Positions 1 to 7,608 of a stretch of 33,599 bases of DNA are shown piece after piece. The stretch spans positions 1 through 33,599 of the forward strand of contig CAMJES010000001.1 of the NCBI GenBank assembly GCA_946404705.1, read 5' to 3'. How positions within the stretch are numbered: position 1 is the first letter of the stretch; each line of letters begins with the position of its first letter. Under the pieces are notes generated by a model, which ran no database searches, was not told where the DNA came from, and was given only the letters and a program-made list of their open reading frames with translations. The position numbers and the translations under genes are program-made. The stretch is from an uncultured Ruminococcus sp. GTDB taxonomy: Bacteria; Bacillota; Clostridia; Oscillospirales; Ruminococcaceae.

Positions 1-1059
1 AATACCGCCGTTTTCGCAACTATAACAGTTATGGCTCAGCGAATCTGTGTAGCTGTAGAAATTGCAGACGAAATTATGCACGGCAAAATATCTTATCACA
101 GCGTCCGTATCGACAGTCGAAGCAGCATCGTCCGAATTCAGAATTTTCAGCGAGTTTATAAGCCGCGTTTTATCGGAGTCGGAAATATCCGTTTTGGCGT
201 TGTCGAAGATGTTTGCATAGCTTTCGAAGCTGTCGTCCGAATAGATGAGCTTTACATCGTCCGAACCCATTCCGCCGCCTTTGCCGAAGCCGCCGTTTTT
301 GTTCATATCAAAGCCGTCGCGTTCTCTGCCGTTTTCGAAGTCTTTGCGGAAGTCGGGAGCATTTTCGGCGTTTTTGTCGGCATTTTGAGCGGCTTCAAAG
401 TCGTCTTGGTCAAAGTTCCTGCCGTTTCCTCTGCCGCCGCCCATTGAAGAACTGTCGGGCTTGTAGAGATTTCCCGTGCTGCCGTAGTTACGTTCAAGAA
501 AGCTATCCTCTATCGCTTCGACCGCAAGGTAAAGTCCCCAGTCCTCGCCGTTGACGGTGATATAAGCAAAGCTGCAAAGCGGCGCGGCAGCTCCGACAGA
601 GTTCATCATCGTGTAGCAAAGGTAGTCTTTCATATAGGTGTTGTCCTGAATGATATTGTTAAGGCTTAGCTTGTCAAGTCCGTGATAGCTCAGGGAATCG
701 GAGTAGTGGTCGAATTCAAGCTTAAAGCTGTAACGGTTATTGCCGTATTGTGTGACCTGACTTAACGATGAGTTTCCCTTTGCGCGGATAGCGATATTTT
801 TGAAGGCTTCTCCGTCAATGACGGCGCTGCACACGGCGTACTCTTCATTTTCGCAGCTTTCGATAAAGCTGTCCCAGCCGTCCATAACGATATCTATTGT
901 ATGAACATACGAAGTATCGAATATCCTCGTTTCATAGCCGATAGCTTTGGACGAAGCTTCTATCCCGACCGTATTCGGGAAATACATCAGCAGCACCGCC
1001 GCAAGGCATAATACCATTACTGCGGCACATATCCTGTTAAAGTATTTGCATGTTGACAT
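1..1059 (-). CDS. CotH-kinase family surface protein, C-terminus cut by window edge
   Basis: The frame is open from the ATG at 1059 to base 1 (353 codons) without a stop, so the C-terminus is missing. Residues about 9-27 form a single hydrophobic signal or anchor segment. The CotH signature follows: RAKGNSSL (about 93-99), a KLEF and KLSLNN block (about 113-134), DNTYMKDYL (about 139-147), then GLYLAVEAIEDSFL (about 175-188) and GNLYK. A low-complexity insert rich in Gly, Asn and Asp (about 205-265) separates this from a later DSLSHNCYS-like block typical of CotH. Family members are atypical protein kinases known from Bacillus spore coats; many clostridial members are extracellular and of unknown substrate. 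It is the last visible gene of the operon with the DUF4956 and VTC-like genes, 19 bases after the DUF4956 stop, with GGAGG just upstream. The family call is firm; the substrate is unknown. Confidence 0.85.
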   Translation of the reverse strand, partial: MSTCKYFNRICAAVMVLCLAAVLLMYFPNTVGIEASSKAIGYETRIFDTSYVHTIDIVMDGWDSFIESCENEEYAVCSAVIDGEAFKNIAIRAKGNSSLSQVTQYGNNRYSFKLEFDHYSDSLSYHGLDKLSLNNIIQDNTYMKDYLCYTMMNSVGAAAPLCSFAYITVNGEDWGLYLAVEAIEDSFLERNYGSTGNLYKPDSSSMGGGRGNGRNFDQDDFEAAQNADKNAENAPDFRKDFENGRERDGFDMNKNGGFGKGGGMGSDDVKLIYSDDSFESYANIFDNAKTDISDSDKTRLINSLKILNSDDAASTVDTDAVIRYFAVHNFVCNFYSYTDSLSHNCYSCENGGI

Positions 1060-1078
1060 TGGTTTACCTCCGTAAGGC

Positions 1079-1750
1079 TTATCCCATATATTCTCCGTTG
1101 AAGCTTACGAGGACAGCGCTTTGAACGCCGTTCATCTCCGAGAGGATATTGATAAAATCGGTGTTATCGTCTTTAAGGCGAATTTCGTAGTTTATCTCAA
1201 CAGAGCCGTTAACGGCGGTCTTGCTTTTTACGGTGCAGCGAGTTGTCTGCTTTTTGAGGAAATCATGCGCAGCGTTCTCGCTTTCGTGGCTGTCGCACTT
1301 GATAACAGCGATATAGGGGTTGATATGCTGCTTTTTGTTTACGAATATGAGCAGAACTGCTCCGATGATAATGCTGCCGATAACTGCGAGAGGTATCATT
1401 CCTGCGGCAAGCACGATACCTGCTGCGATAGACCAGAAAAGGAACGCGATATCGAGCGGTTCTTTGATTGCCGTGCGGAAACGGACGATAGAGAGTGCGC
1501 CGACCATACCGAGAGAAAGCACAACGTTCGATGTTACAGCGAGAATAACAAGGTTGGTTATCATCGTAAGCGCAATTAGCGTTACGCCGAAGCCCGATGA
1601 ATACATCACGCCCGAATAGGTTTTCTTATAGACGAAGAAAATGAAAAGTCCGAGTCCGAACGCTAAAAGCAGCGAAACAGCCATATCGATAAGGCTTACA
1701 CTTGTTACGTTTTCGAGGAAGCTTGATTTGAAAATATCGTTGAAGGTCAT
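1079..1750 (-). CDS. DUF4956 family membrane protein
   Basis: A 223-residue protein starting MTFNDIFKSSF. I chose the ATG at 1750 because AAAGGAG lies 8 bases before it; the longer open frame to 1882 runs into the upstream gene and has no ribosome binding site. Residues about 20-42, 50-75, 80-95 and 105-140 are hydrophobic, giving about four membrane segments. The block around MVGALSIVRFRTAIKEPLDIAFLFWSIAAG is the conserved core of DUF4956. A soluble C-terminal domain of about 80 residues has a ferredoxin-like alternation of strands and helices and may face the cytosol. It lies between the VTC-like gene (30 bases upstream) and the CotH gene. The family has no established function; the neighbourhood suggests it assists or anchors the VTC-like enzyme, but that is inference. 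Confidence 0.85.
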   Translation of the reverse strand: MTFNDIFKSSFLENVTSVSLIDMAVSLLLAFGLGLFIFFVYKKTYSGVMYSSGFGVTLIALTMITNLVILAVTSNVVLSLGMVGALSIVRFRTAIKEPLDIAFLFWSIAAGIVLAAGMIPLAVIGSIIIGAVLLIFVNKKQHINPYIAVIKCDSHESENAAHDFLKKQTTRCTVKSKTAVNGSVEINYEIRLKDDNTDFINILSEMNGVQSAVLVSFNGEYMG

Positions 1751-1779
1751 AGTTTTTTCTCCTTTGATAAAAGTGTTTT

Positions 1780-2448
1780 TCACCCGTATATTCTGCAGGC
1801 TGCGTATTTTGAGAATGATGAGGTTTGTATGCTGCCGAGCTGAACAGCTTGCGCGATGAACGAGGGCAGAAATTCGTTCCATTTGACTTCGAGGATAATA
1901 TCTGCGCTTGCGGGAACGGTGACGCAGCTGTTGTCGAGGAAATCGACAGCATTTAATCCCGTTCGAATGTTGTAGTCGAGCGTTACACGGACGTTTCCTG
2001 CAGGGAACACAAACGCCTCACGGGTATAATCGACTATGGTTTTGGGCTTTAGCCGCTGCGTATCCATTTTCAGCGCAAGCTCGTCCAAAAGCGCGCTGCC
2101 GCTGTCACGGACGAAAGCGCCCCGTGCAAGCGAATCAGCCTGTTCGTATGTAAGAATTGCGCTCTGCTTGCTTGAAAGTCCGCCCGTTTTGCTTTTCTTT
2201 TCAAGTCGGATAAAGGATGTATCGCCGTTGTAAAGCCTTATACGGAACTTTTCTCTGTAATTTACGCCGTTTATCTTTTCGATAAGAGCTTTGTCAAAAA
2301 GATTGTCGAAATAAAGGCTGCGCACTTCGTATTTTCCGCCGCAGGAAAAGCTGTCGGGCTGCATCAAAGCCGAGAGCCTTTGCCGAAGCGCCGCAAGGTC
2401 GGCGGTTTCTATCGACTGTTTATATTCATGACGGAATTTCTGTTCCAT
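1780..2448 (-). CDS. VTC-like polyphosphate polymerase domain protein (triphosphate tunnel fold)
   Basis: A 222-residue soluble protein made of a single VTC/CYTH-type domain. The pattern of strands with alternating charged residues that line the tunnel is visible: FRHEYK near the N-terminus, YEVRSLYFDN (about 40-49), REKFRIRLYNG (about 64-74), FIRLEKKSK (about 79-87), VTLDYNIR (about 156-163) and ILEVKWNEFLP (about 186-196). In yeast Vtc4 the same fold makes polyphosphate from ATP with a metal ion; in other members it hydrolyses triphosphates, so the reaction here is by homology only. There is no SPX domain and no membrane segment. The start is supported by AAAGGAG 7 bases upstream. It is the first gene of the minus-strand operon with DUF4956 and CotH. 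Confidence 0.85.
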   Translation of the reverse strand: MEQKFRHEYKQSIETADLAALRQRLSALMQPDSFSCGGKYEVRSLYFDNLFDKALIEKINGVNYREKFRIRLYNGDTSFIRLEKKSKTGGLSSKQSAILTYEQADSLARGAFVRDSGSALLDELALKMDTQRLKPKTIVDYTREAFVFPAGNVRVTLDYNIRTGLNAVDFLDNSCVTVPASADIILEVKWNEFLPSFIAQAVQLGSIQTSSFSKYAACRIYG

Positions 2449-2616
2449 GATCTATCTCCTTTCCTTGCCAAAATATATCGGAAGATTAGTATTAGGATTA
2501 ACATAGATTTCAGATTGTGTTTAAGTATATATTCCTAACCTTATACAAACCTTAGAAAAAAGTTAACCGCTAATTATTGCAAAACGGTAACACAATAATT
2601 CGTTTAGGGCGAAATG
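2449..2616. other. Divergent AT-rich intergenic region
   Basis: The region separates the minus-strand VTC/DUF4956/CotH operon from the plus-strand transporter operon and is clearly AT-rich. I found no open frame with a ribosome binding site. A minus-strand promoter must lie here, but no pair of boxes is convincing: TTAACT followed 15 bases later by TATAAG is the best and its spacing is short. Confidence 0.5.
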
Positions 2617-2646
2617 TTTAAAATTAGATTACAGTTTTTGTATAAT
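2617..2646 (+). promoter_or_regulatory. Predicted housekeeping promoter for the transporter operon
   Basis: TTTAAA (2617-2622), 18 bases, then a perfect TATAAT (2641-2646). Transcription would begin near 2653, just before the AAGGAG site at 2660-2665. A second TATAAT with a TG extension lies at 2671-2676 but overlaps the chosen start codon. Confidence 0.5.
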
Positions 2647-2674
2647 GTGGAAAATCCCGAAGGAGTATGCTATA

Positions 2675-3640
2675 ATGTTAAACGGAAAAAGAAGTTCCTG
2701 TCAGGGAGATGAAAACCAGATGAAAAAATTTGGCGCAAAGCCGAATAAAAAGGAAAAAACGGCAAGGGAAAAGCCGCCGAAAACGCCGTGGAGGGATAAG
2801 GCGTTCCCGATGGGCTGCATCGCGCCGAGCTTTATCGGCGTTATGATATTTTTCATTGTGCCGTTTATTGTCATATTATACTATTCTGTGGTGGATAATC
2901 CGATAAATAAGGATTTTGTTTTTTTGGATAATTACATAAGCCTGCTGCACAACAGCGCGTTCAAAAAAGCTGCTTTAAACACGCTTAAATTTTCGCTTAC
3001 GTCCGTACCGCTGGCGGTAATACTCGGACTGGCGCTTGCAATGCTGCTTGACGCAAAGATACCGCTTGTAAGCCAGTTCAGGGCGAGCTTTCTCTGCCCG
3101 ATGATGGTTCCCGTTGCTTCGGTCGTGCTTATATGGCAGGTAATTTTCCATTACAACGGAACGCTCAACGAATTTTTGGCGAAATTCGGCATTGACAAGA
3201 TAGACTGGCTCAAATCCGACAAGGCGATGATCGTTGTCACGCTGCTTTTTCTGTGGAAAAACCTCGGCTATAATATGATACTGTTTCTGTCGGCGTTAGG
3301 CGGCATTTCAAAGGATCAGCTTGAAGTTGCAACGCTCGAAGGCGCAGGCGCATGGTACAAATTCTTCCATATAAAGCTTCGTCATCTTTCGCCGACGATC
3401 CTTTTCGTTGCAATACTTTCGCTTATCAACTCGTTCAAGGTATTCCGCGAGGTTTACCTGCTCACGGGCGATTATCCCTACGATTCGATATATATGCTGC
3501 AGCATTTTATGAACAACACCTTCCGCTCGCTTGATTATCAAAAGCTTTCGGCTGCTGCGATACTGATGTCAATTGTAATAATCGTTATTCTGGCGCTGTT
3601 GTTCGTTGCCGAAAACAAGTTCGGGGAGGATACGGAATGA
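2675..3640 (+). CDS. ABC transporter permease, MalF/UgpA type
   Basis: First inner-membrane permease of a carbohydrate-type (CUT1) importer. After a basic, Lys-rich N-terminus there are six hydrophobic segments, the first being the IGVMIFFIVPFIVILYYS stretch. The coupling-loop (EAA) motif that contacts the ATPase is visible as EVATLEGAGAWYKFFHIKLR. I chose the ATG at 2675 because AAGGAG sits 9 bases upstream and the predicted promoter starts just before it; the ATG at 2720 (MKKFGAKPNKKEK) with AGGGAG upstream is a good alternative, and the open frame itself reaches 2645. It overlaps the next permease by four bases (ATGA), so the two are translationally coupled. The substrate cannot be read from the sequence. 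Confidence 0.85.
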   Translation: MLNGKRSSCQGDENQMKKFGAKPNKKEKTAREKPPKTPWRDKAFPMGCIAPSFIGVMIFFIVPFIVILYYSVVDNPINKDFVFLDNYISLLHNSAFKKAALNTLKFSLTSVPLAVILGLALAMLLDAKIPLVSQFRASFLCPMMVPVASVVLIWQVIFHYNGTLNEFLAKFGIDKIDWLKSDKAMIVVTLLFLWKNLGYNMILFLSALGGISKDQLEVATLEGAGAWYKFFHIKLRHLSPTILFVAILSLINSFKVFREVYLLTGDYPYDSIYMLQHFMNNTFRSLDYQKLSAAAILMSIVIIVILALLFVAENKFGEDTE

Positions 3641-4569
3641 CAGCTCAGAACACACAGAAAAAAGTCACACCCAAAAGGAAATTCAGCCGCCGTCAGAACA
3701 AGATAGTTCTTGCGGTGATGACGGTTTTTGCGGCTGTGGCTGCGGTCATATTCCTTCTTCCGACCGTGCTTACGATAGCGAACTCGTTTATGTCAAGCTC
3801 GGAGATATCCGCAAACTACGGCGCAGTTTTCTCAACGACAGAATCGGGCGGAAAAACCTTTATTTCCGAAAAGGTGAACCTGAAATTCATACCCGATATG
3901 GTTTCCTTTTCGCAGTATTACACGGTGCTTTTCAAAAGCCCCGATTATCTGCTCAAATTTTGGAACTCGGTGATACTCGTTGTGCCGATAGTTATATTCC
4001 AGCTTGCGGTCGCAGCGTTCGCTTCCTACGGCTTTGCAAGGCTGAAGGGCAGGCTAAAGGAGATACTTTTCTTCGTTTATGTTATCGTAATGATGATGCC
4101 GTATCAGGTAACGCTTGTTCCGAACTACCTTGTTTCGGATGCGCTCGGCATTTTAAACACGCGCTGGGCGATAATTCTTCCTGCGGTGTTCACGCCTTAC
4201 TCGGTGTTCATTTTAACCAAGGTAATGCGAAGGATACCGGTATCGCTTATCGAAGCGGCAAAGCTTGACGGCGCGAGTGAGCTGCAGATATTCCGCTATA
4301 TCGCGCTTCCGCTTTGCAAGAGCGTTATCTATTCGGTAATAATTCTTGTTTTTATCGACTACTGGAATATGGTCGAGCAGCCGCTTATACTTCTCTCGGA
4401 CGAGAACTTATATCCGCTCTCGGTTTTCCTTTCAAGGATAAATTCGGGCGAGATAGGACTTGCATTTGCTGTTGCGACAATATATATGATACCTACGCTG
4501 CTGATGTTCCTTTACGGCGAAGATTATCTTGTCGAGGGAATTGCATATTCGGGCGGCATAAAGGGATAA
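3637..4569 (+). CDS. ABC transporter permease, MalG/UgpE type
   Basis: Second permease of the CUT1-type pair, 310 residues with six predicted membrane segments; the first is about residues 22-45. A loop of about 50 residues after segment 1 carries the NSFMSSSEIS region usual for MalG relatives. The EAA loop is EAAKLDGASELQIFRYIALP (about 206-225), which should dock on a nucleotide-binding subunit. The start ATG overlaps the stop of the previous gene, with GGGGAGG upstream. No ATPase gene is present in this window, so the pair must borrow a shared MsmK-like ATPase encoded elsewhere; such sharing is common in Firmicutes sugar importers. Confidence 0.87.
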   Translation: MTAQNTQKKVTPKRKFSRRQNKIVLAVMTVFAAVAAVIFLLPTVLTIANSFMSSSEISANYGAVFSTTESGGKTFISEKVNLKFIPDMVSFSQYYTVLFKSPDYLLKFWNSVILVVPIVIFQLAVAAFASYGFARLKGRLKEILFFVYVIVMMMPYQVTLVPNYLVSDALGILNTRWAIILPAVFTPYSVFILTKVMRRIPVSLIEAAKLDGASELQIFRYIALPLCKSVIYSVIILVFIDYWNMVEQPLILLSDENLYPLSVFLSRINSGEIGLAFAVATIYMIPTLLMFLYGEDYLVEGIAYSGGIKG

Positions 4570-4582
4570 GGGAGGCTTAAAA

Positions 4583-6478
4583 ATGGAAAATAAACGGCGT
4601 GAATGGGTAAAAACGGCGGCGATAATTTTTCTTACGGTCATGCTTCTGCTGACGTTTTTCTCCAACACGATAATGAATTATTCTCTGCCGGAGGTTTCCG
4701 CCAAGTATGTTCAGAGCGGCAGCCTTTCCGAGCAGATAAGAGGAACTGTCACCGTTGAATCTGCACAGCAGTATGAGGTGAAGTTCAGCGGCTCTTCAAG
4801 AGTTGTAAGCTCCGTTGAAGTCAAGCAGGGCGACACGGTCGAAAAGGGACAGGTCTTGCTGAGGTTTGAAGAGGGTGAAAGTCCCGACCTTGAAGCTGCG
4901 GAAGTTGCGCTTGAACAGAAGCAGAACGAATACCGCAAGTCGCTTATGGATTTAGGCGCAGATTATTCCTCGGCAGAGCTTGACATAAAAGAGCTTGAAG
5001 AGGATATCGAACGGCTTAAAGCCGACCTCGGCGGCAGCGGTGATTACCGCAAGAAATCCGATGAACTGAAAAAGCTGAACGAAGAGGTCGAAACGCTGAC
5101 AAAGCAGGGAAAAGAGCTTGAAAGCAAGATAACGCGCATTGACGAGCAGCTGACTGCGCTCGGTGCGGACGATTATGAATCGCTTGACACGGTTTACAGC
5201 AGCAAGCTTTCGCCGCTTTATGACTCTGTTGTTAAATATAAGGCGAAAAAAGAGAAATATGATAAAGAGATTGAGCAGATAACAAAAGAGTTTGACAAAG
5301 AGATCACAAATGAAGATATTTTGAATAAGCAGAATGAGATATCTAAGCTTGAAGCCCAGCTTGCAGCGCTGAACGATAGATATATTGAAGCTTTGGTAAA
5401 TGACGGTGATGTTGTCGGAGTAAATCAAAGCATAAGCGAGGCGCAAGCCGACCTTAGCCGTGCAAAGTCCGAACTTTCCGAACTTTACAGCAAGCAGGCT
5501 ACAAGCGGTGTTGCAAGTCGAAAGCTCAAGGTCGCAACAATGAACCAGACAACGTTCACAAACAGTCTTACCAAGGCTGAAAACGAGCTTAATCAAAAAA
5601 AGATAGAGGTCAGCAAGAAGCTTAACGCTTCAAAGAAGACCTTAAAGGCGCAGGCTGAGAAAAACACCTCCGAGCTTGACGATGCAAAATCAAAGCAGGA
5701 AAAATCGGACGCCGATCTGAAGCTTATCGAACAGATAGAGGAAAACGAGCGCTCTCTCGAACGCAAAAAGCTTGAACTTAAGCAGACGCAGGAAAAGGAT
5801 CTTGTCGAAGCAGGCAAGAACAGCGTTGATATCGAAGCAATGCAGAACGAGATCAGGCGCCTTGAAGAAAAGGTGAACGATATAAAGAAGGACGCTGCGG
5901 GCGGCGATATCACAGCGCAGGTCGCAGGCGTTATCAGCTCGATAAAGGTCGTTGCAGGCGAAACGCTTGAATCGGGTGCGGATATAGCTTCGATAGAAAT
6001 GGTCGAAAAGGGCTATACCGCAAGCTTCTCGGTAACAATGGATCAGGCGAAAAAGGTCAAGGTCGGCGACCTTGCAGAGATACAGTATTTCTGGGGCGGT
6101 GACGCGCAGGCAAAGCTTGCTCAGATAAAGTCGGATTCCTCAAACGCACAGAACAAGCTGCTCGTATTCGATGTCACGGGAGATGTTACCCCCGGTCAGT
6201 CGCTGCAGCTCGTACTCGGCGCAAAGGGTCAGCCTTATGACTGCATTATCCCGAACAATGCGATAAAAGAGGATTCAAACGGAAAGTTCGTCCTCACGGT
6301 CGTTGCAAAGAGCAGCCCTCTCGGCAACCGCTACATCGCAAAGCGCGCGGACATTACCGTTCTCGCTTCGGACGGTGTGAACACGGCGGTAACGGGCGTT
6401 CTGCAAAGCGATTACATTATCTCCACATCGACAAAGCCGATAAACGCAGGCGATCAGGTTCGCCTTGTTGAGGGCTGA
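4583..6478 (+). CDS. HlyD/MacA-like periplasmic adaptor (membrane fusion) protein with long coiled coil
   Basis: A 631-residue adaptor. Residues about 11-33 are one membrane anchor. A first half lipoyl domain follows at about 38-95 (VKQGDTVEKGQVLLRFEEGE), then a very long Glu/Lys/Leu-rich coiled coil of about 330 residues (about 100-435), interrupted near 270-310. The second lipoyl half is at about 443-475 (AQVAGVISSIKVVAGETLES), and a beta-barrel and C-terminal domain run to the end. In Gram-positive cells such adaptors work with MacB/FtsX-like exporters or act as surface-spanning rods. Its start has GGGAGG 8 bases upstream and it follows the permease genes by 13 bases. The next gene encodes a MacB-core protein, which fits a MacA-MacB-like pair, though its partner ATPase is missing here. 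Confidence 0.85.
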   Translation: MENKRREWVKTAAIIFLTVMLLLTFFSNTIMNYSLPEVSAKYVQSGSLSEQIRGTVTVESAQQYEVKFSGSSRVVSSVEVKQGDTVEKGQVLLRFEEGESPDLEAAEVALEQKQNEYRKSLMDLGADYSSAELDIKELEEDIERLKADLGGSGDYRKKSDELKKLNEEVETLTKQGKELESKITRIDEQLTALGADDYESLDTVYSSKLSPLYDSVVKYKAKKEKYDKEIEQITKEFDKEITNEDILNKQNEISKLEAQLAALNDRYIEALVNDGDVVGVNQSISEAQADLSRAKSELSELYSKQATSGVASRKLKVATMNQTTFTNSLTKAENELNQKKIEVSKKLNASKKTLKAQAEKNTSELDDAKSKQEKSDADLKLIEQIEENERSLERKKLELKQTQEKDLVEAGKNSVDIEAMQNEIRRLEEKVNDIKKDAAGGDITAQVAGVISSIKVVAGETLESGADIASIEMVEKGYTASFSVTMDQAKKVKVGDLAEIQYFWGGDAQAKLAQIKSDSSNAQNKLLVFDVTGDVTPGQSLQLVLGAKGQPYDCIIPNNAIKEDSNGKFVLTVVAKSSPLGNRYIAKRADITVLASDGVNTAVTGVLQSDYIISTSTKPINAGDQVRLVEG

Positions 6479-6515
6479 TAAAAGCTGTTGCTTTCGGTGA
6501 AAGGAGGGAGCAGGA

Positions 6516-7604
6516 ACGAATCCTACAAAAAAGTTATTTTATATTATCCTCGGCGCTTTAAATGCGGTTTGTATCGCGGCTTTGATCTGTTTGTACATTG
6601 CCTTCGGCGGTATTGCAGGGCGGCTTGCTTCGCAGAACGCTGTAAGCGGCTGGCAGAGTGAAGGCGGCGGCAGGTTCGCTCAGCTCTCGGTCTTTATCAA
6701 CAACGGTTCGGGCATAGACTTCAACGAAGTGCGCCGAATGAGAGCCGATATAGATAAAAAGCTGACCGAAAACTCGCTTGCGGCGGAAAAAGAGGGCGCA
6801 AGGATATATTTCGATGGTTTTTCCTGTTCGGCGTTTAAGCTGAACGTTACAACGATGAGTGAAAGCTACGCGCCGAATGTCGAGGCGAACACCATCGTCA
6901 CGGGCGGAGATTTTTTCCGTTTTCATCCGCTTGAACTGCTCTCGGGCTGCTATTATTCGGATGACGATCTTATGCAGGACAGAGTTGTTATAGATGAAAC
7001 GCTTGCTTGGCAGCTTTTCGGTTCGAGCAATGTTTCGGGAATGGCTGTCAGCATCGGCGGAAAGATCTTTAACGTTGCAGGAGTTGTAAAGTCCGAGCAA
7101 GACAAAGCCTCGCAGTATGTTCTCGATTCGAAGCCGTATATGTATATTTCCTACGGCGGCATAAAGCTTATTCAGGAAGCGCCCGAGATAACCTGCTATG
7201 AAGCGGTGCTTCCGAATCCGGTAAAGGGACTTGCGAAAACGATGCTTACCGGTGTGCTGAGCGTTCCCGAAGAGGAATATACTTTAGTCGAAAACACCGA
7301 ACGGTATTCTATACCGAAAATATTCAAGGCGGCGTTTGACGGCGGCAAAAGAGCGGTCGTTGACAGAGCGGTCGTATATCCCTACTGGGAGAATGCGGCG
7401 AGGATCACAGAGGAGAATGCGGCTGACGTTCTTACAGCTATGACGGTGCTGCTCTGTGTTCCGATAATTACAGTTTTGTATTTTGCCGTTCTGCTTTTTA
7501 TAAAGCGCAAGGCAATCTTACATAAATTCTCGGAGAATATTCGGGAGAAAGCGAATTCAGGAATATCACATTTCAAACGAAAAACTATGAAAGGCGGAAA
7601 TTGA
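6516..7604 (+). CDS. MacB-type periplasmic core membrane protein with apparent ACG start
   Basis: About 362 residues if translation begins at the ACG at 6516. AAGGAGG (6501-6507) lies 8 bases before that codon, and the frame there reads x-NPTKKLFYIILGALNAV, giving a proper first membrane helix (about 6-30). No ATG, GTG or TTG occurs in frame between the upstream stop (6498-6500) and the TTG at 6582, and that TTG would cut the helix in half and has no binding site. The middle of the protein resembles the MacB periplasmic core domain, best seen in GGDFFRFHPLELLSGCYYS and in VVIDETLAWQLFG followed by GKIFNVAGVV. One more helix (about 310-332) and a basic tail follow. The four-helix FtsX unit and ATPase of full MacB are absent, so this is a reduced, one-helix-in, one-helix-out protein. 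Confidence 0.75.
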   Translation, partial: TNPTKKLFYIILGALNAVCIAALICLYIAFGGIAGRLASQNAVSGWQSEGGGRFAQLSVFINNGSGIDFNEVRRMRADIDKKLTENSLAAEKEGARIYFDGFSCSAFKLNVTTMSESYAPNVEANTIVTGGDFFRFHPLELLSGCYYSDDDLMQDRVVIDETLAWQLFGSSNVSGMAVSIGGKIFNVAGVVKSEQDKASQYVLDSKPYMYISYGGIKLIQEAPEITCYEAVLPNPVKGLAKTMLTGVLSVPEEEYTLVENTERYSIPKIFKAAFDGGKRAVVDRAVVYPYWENAARITEENAADVLTAMTVLLCVPIITVLYFAVLLFIKRKAILHKFSENIREKANSGISHFKRKTMKGGN

Positions 7605-7608
7605 CACT

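Noticed and set aside
31..447. Plus-strand open frame of 138 codons
   Set aside because: It is antisense to the CotH-family gene, which runs off the left edge and shows clear family motifs; the plus frame has no ribosome binding site and low-complexity composition.
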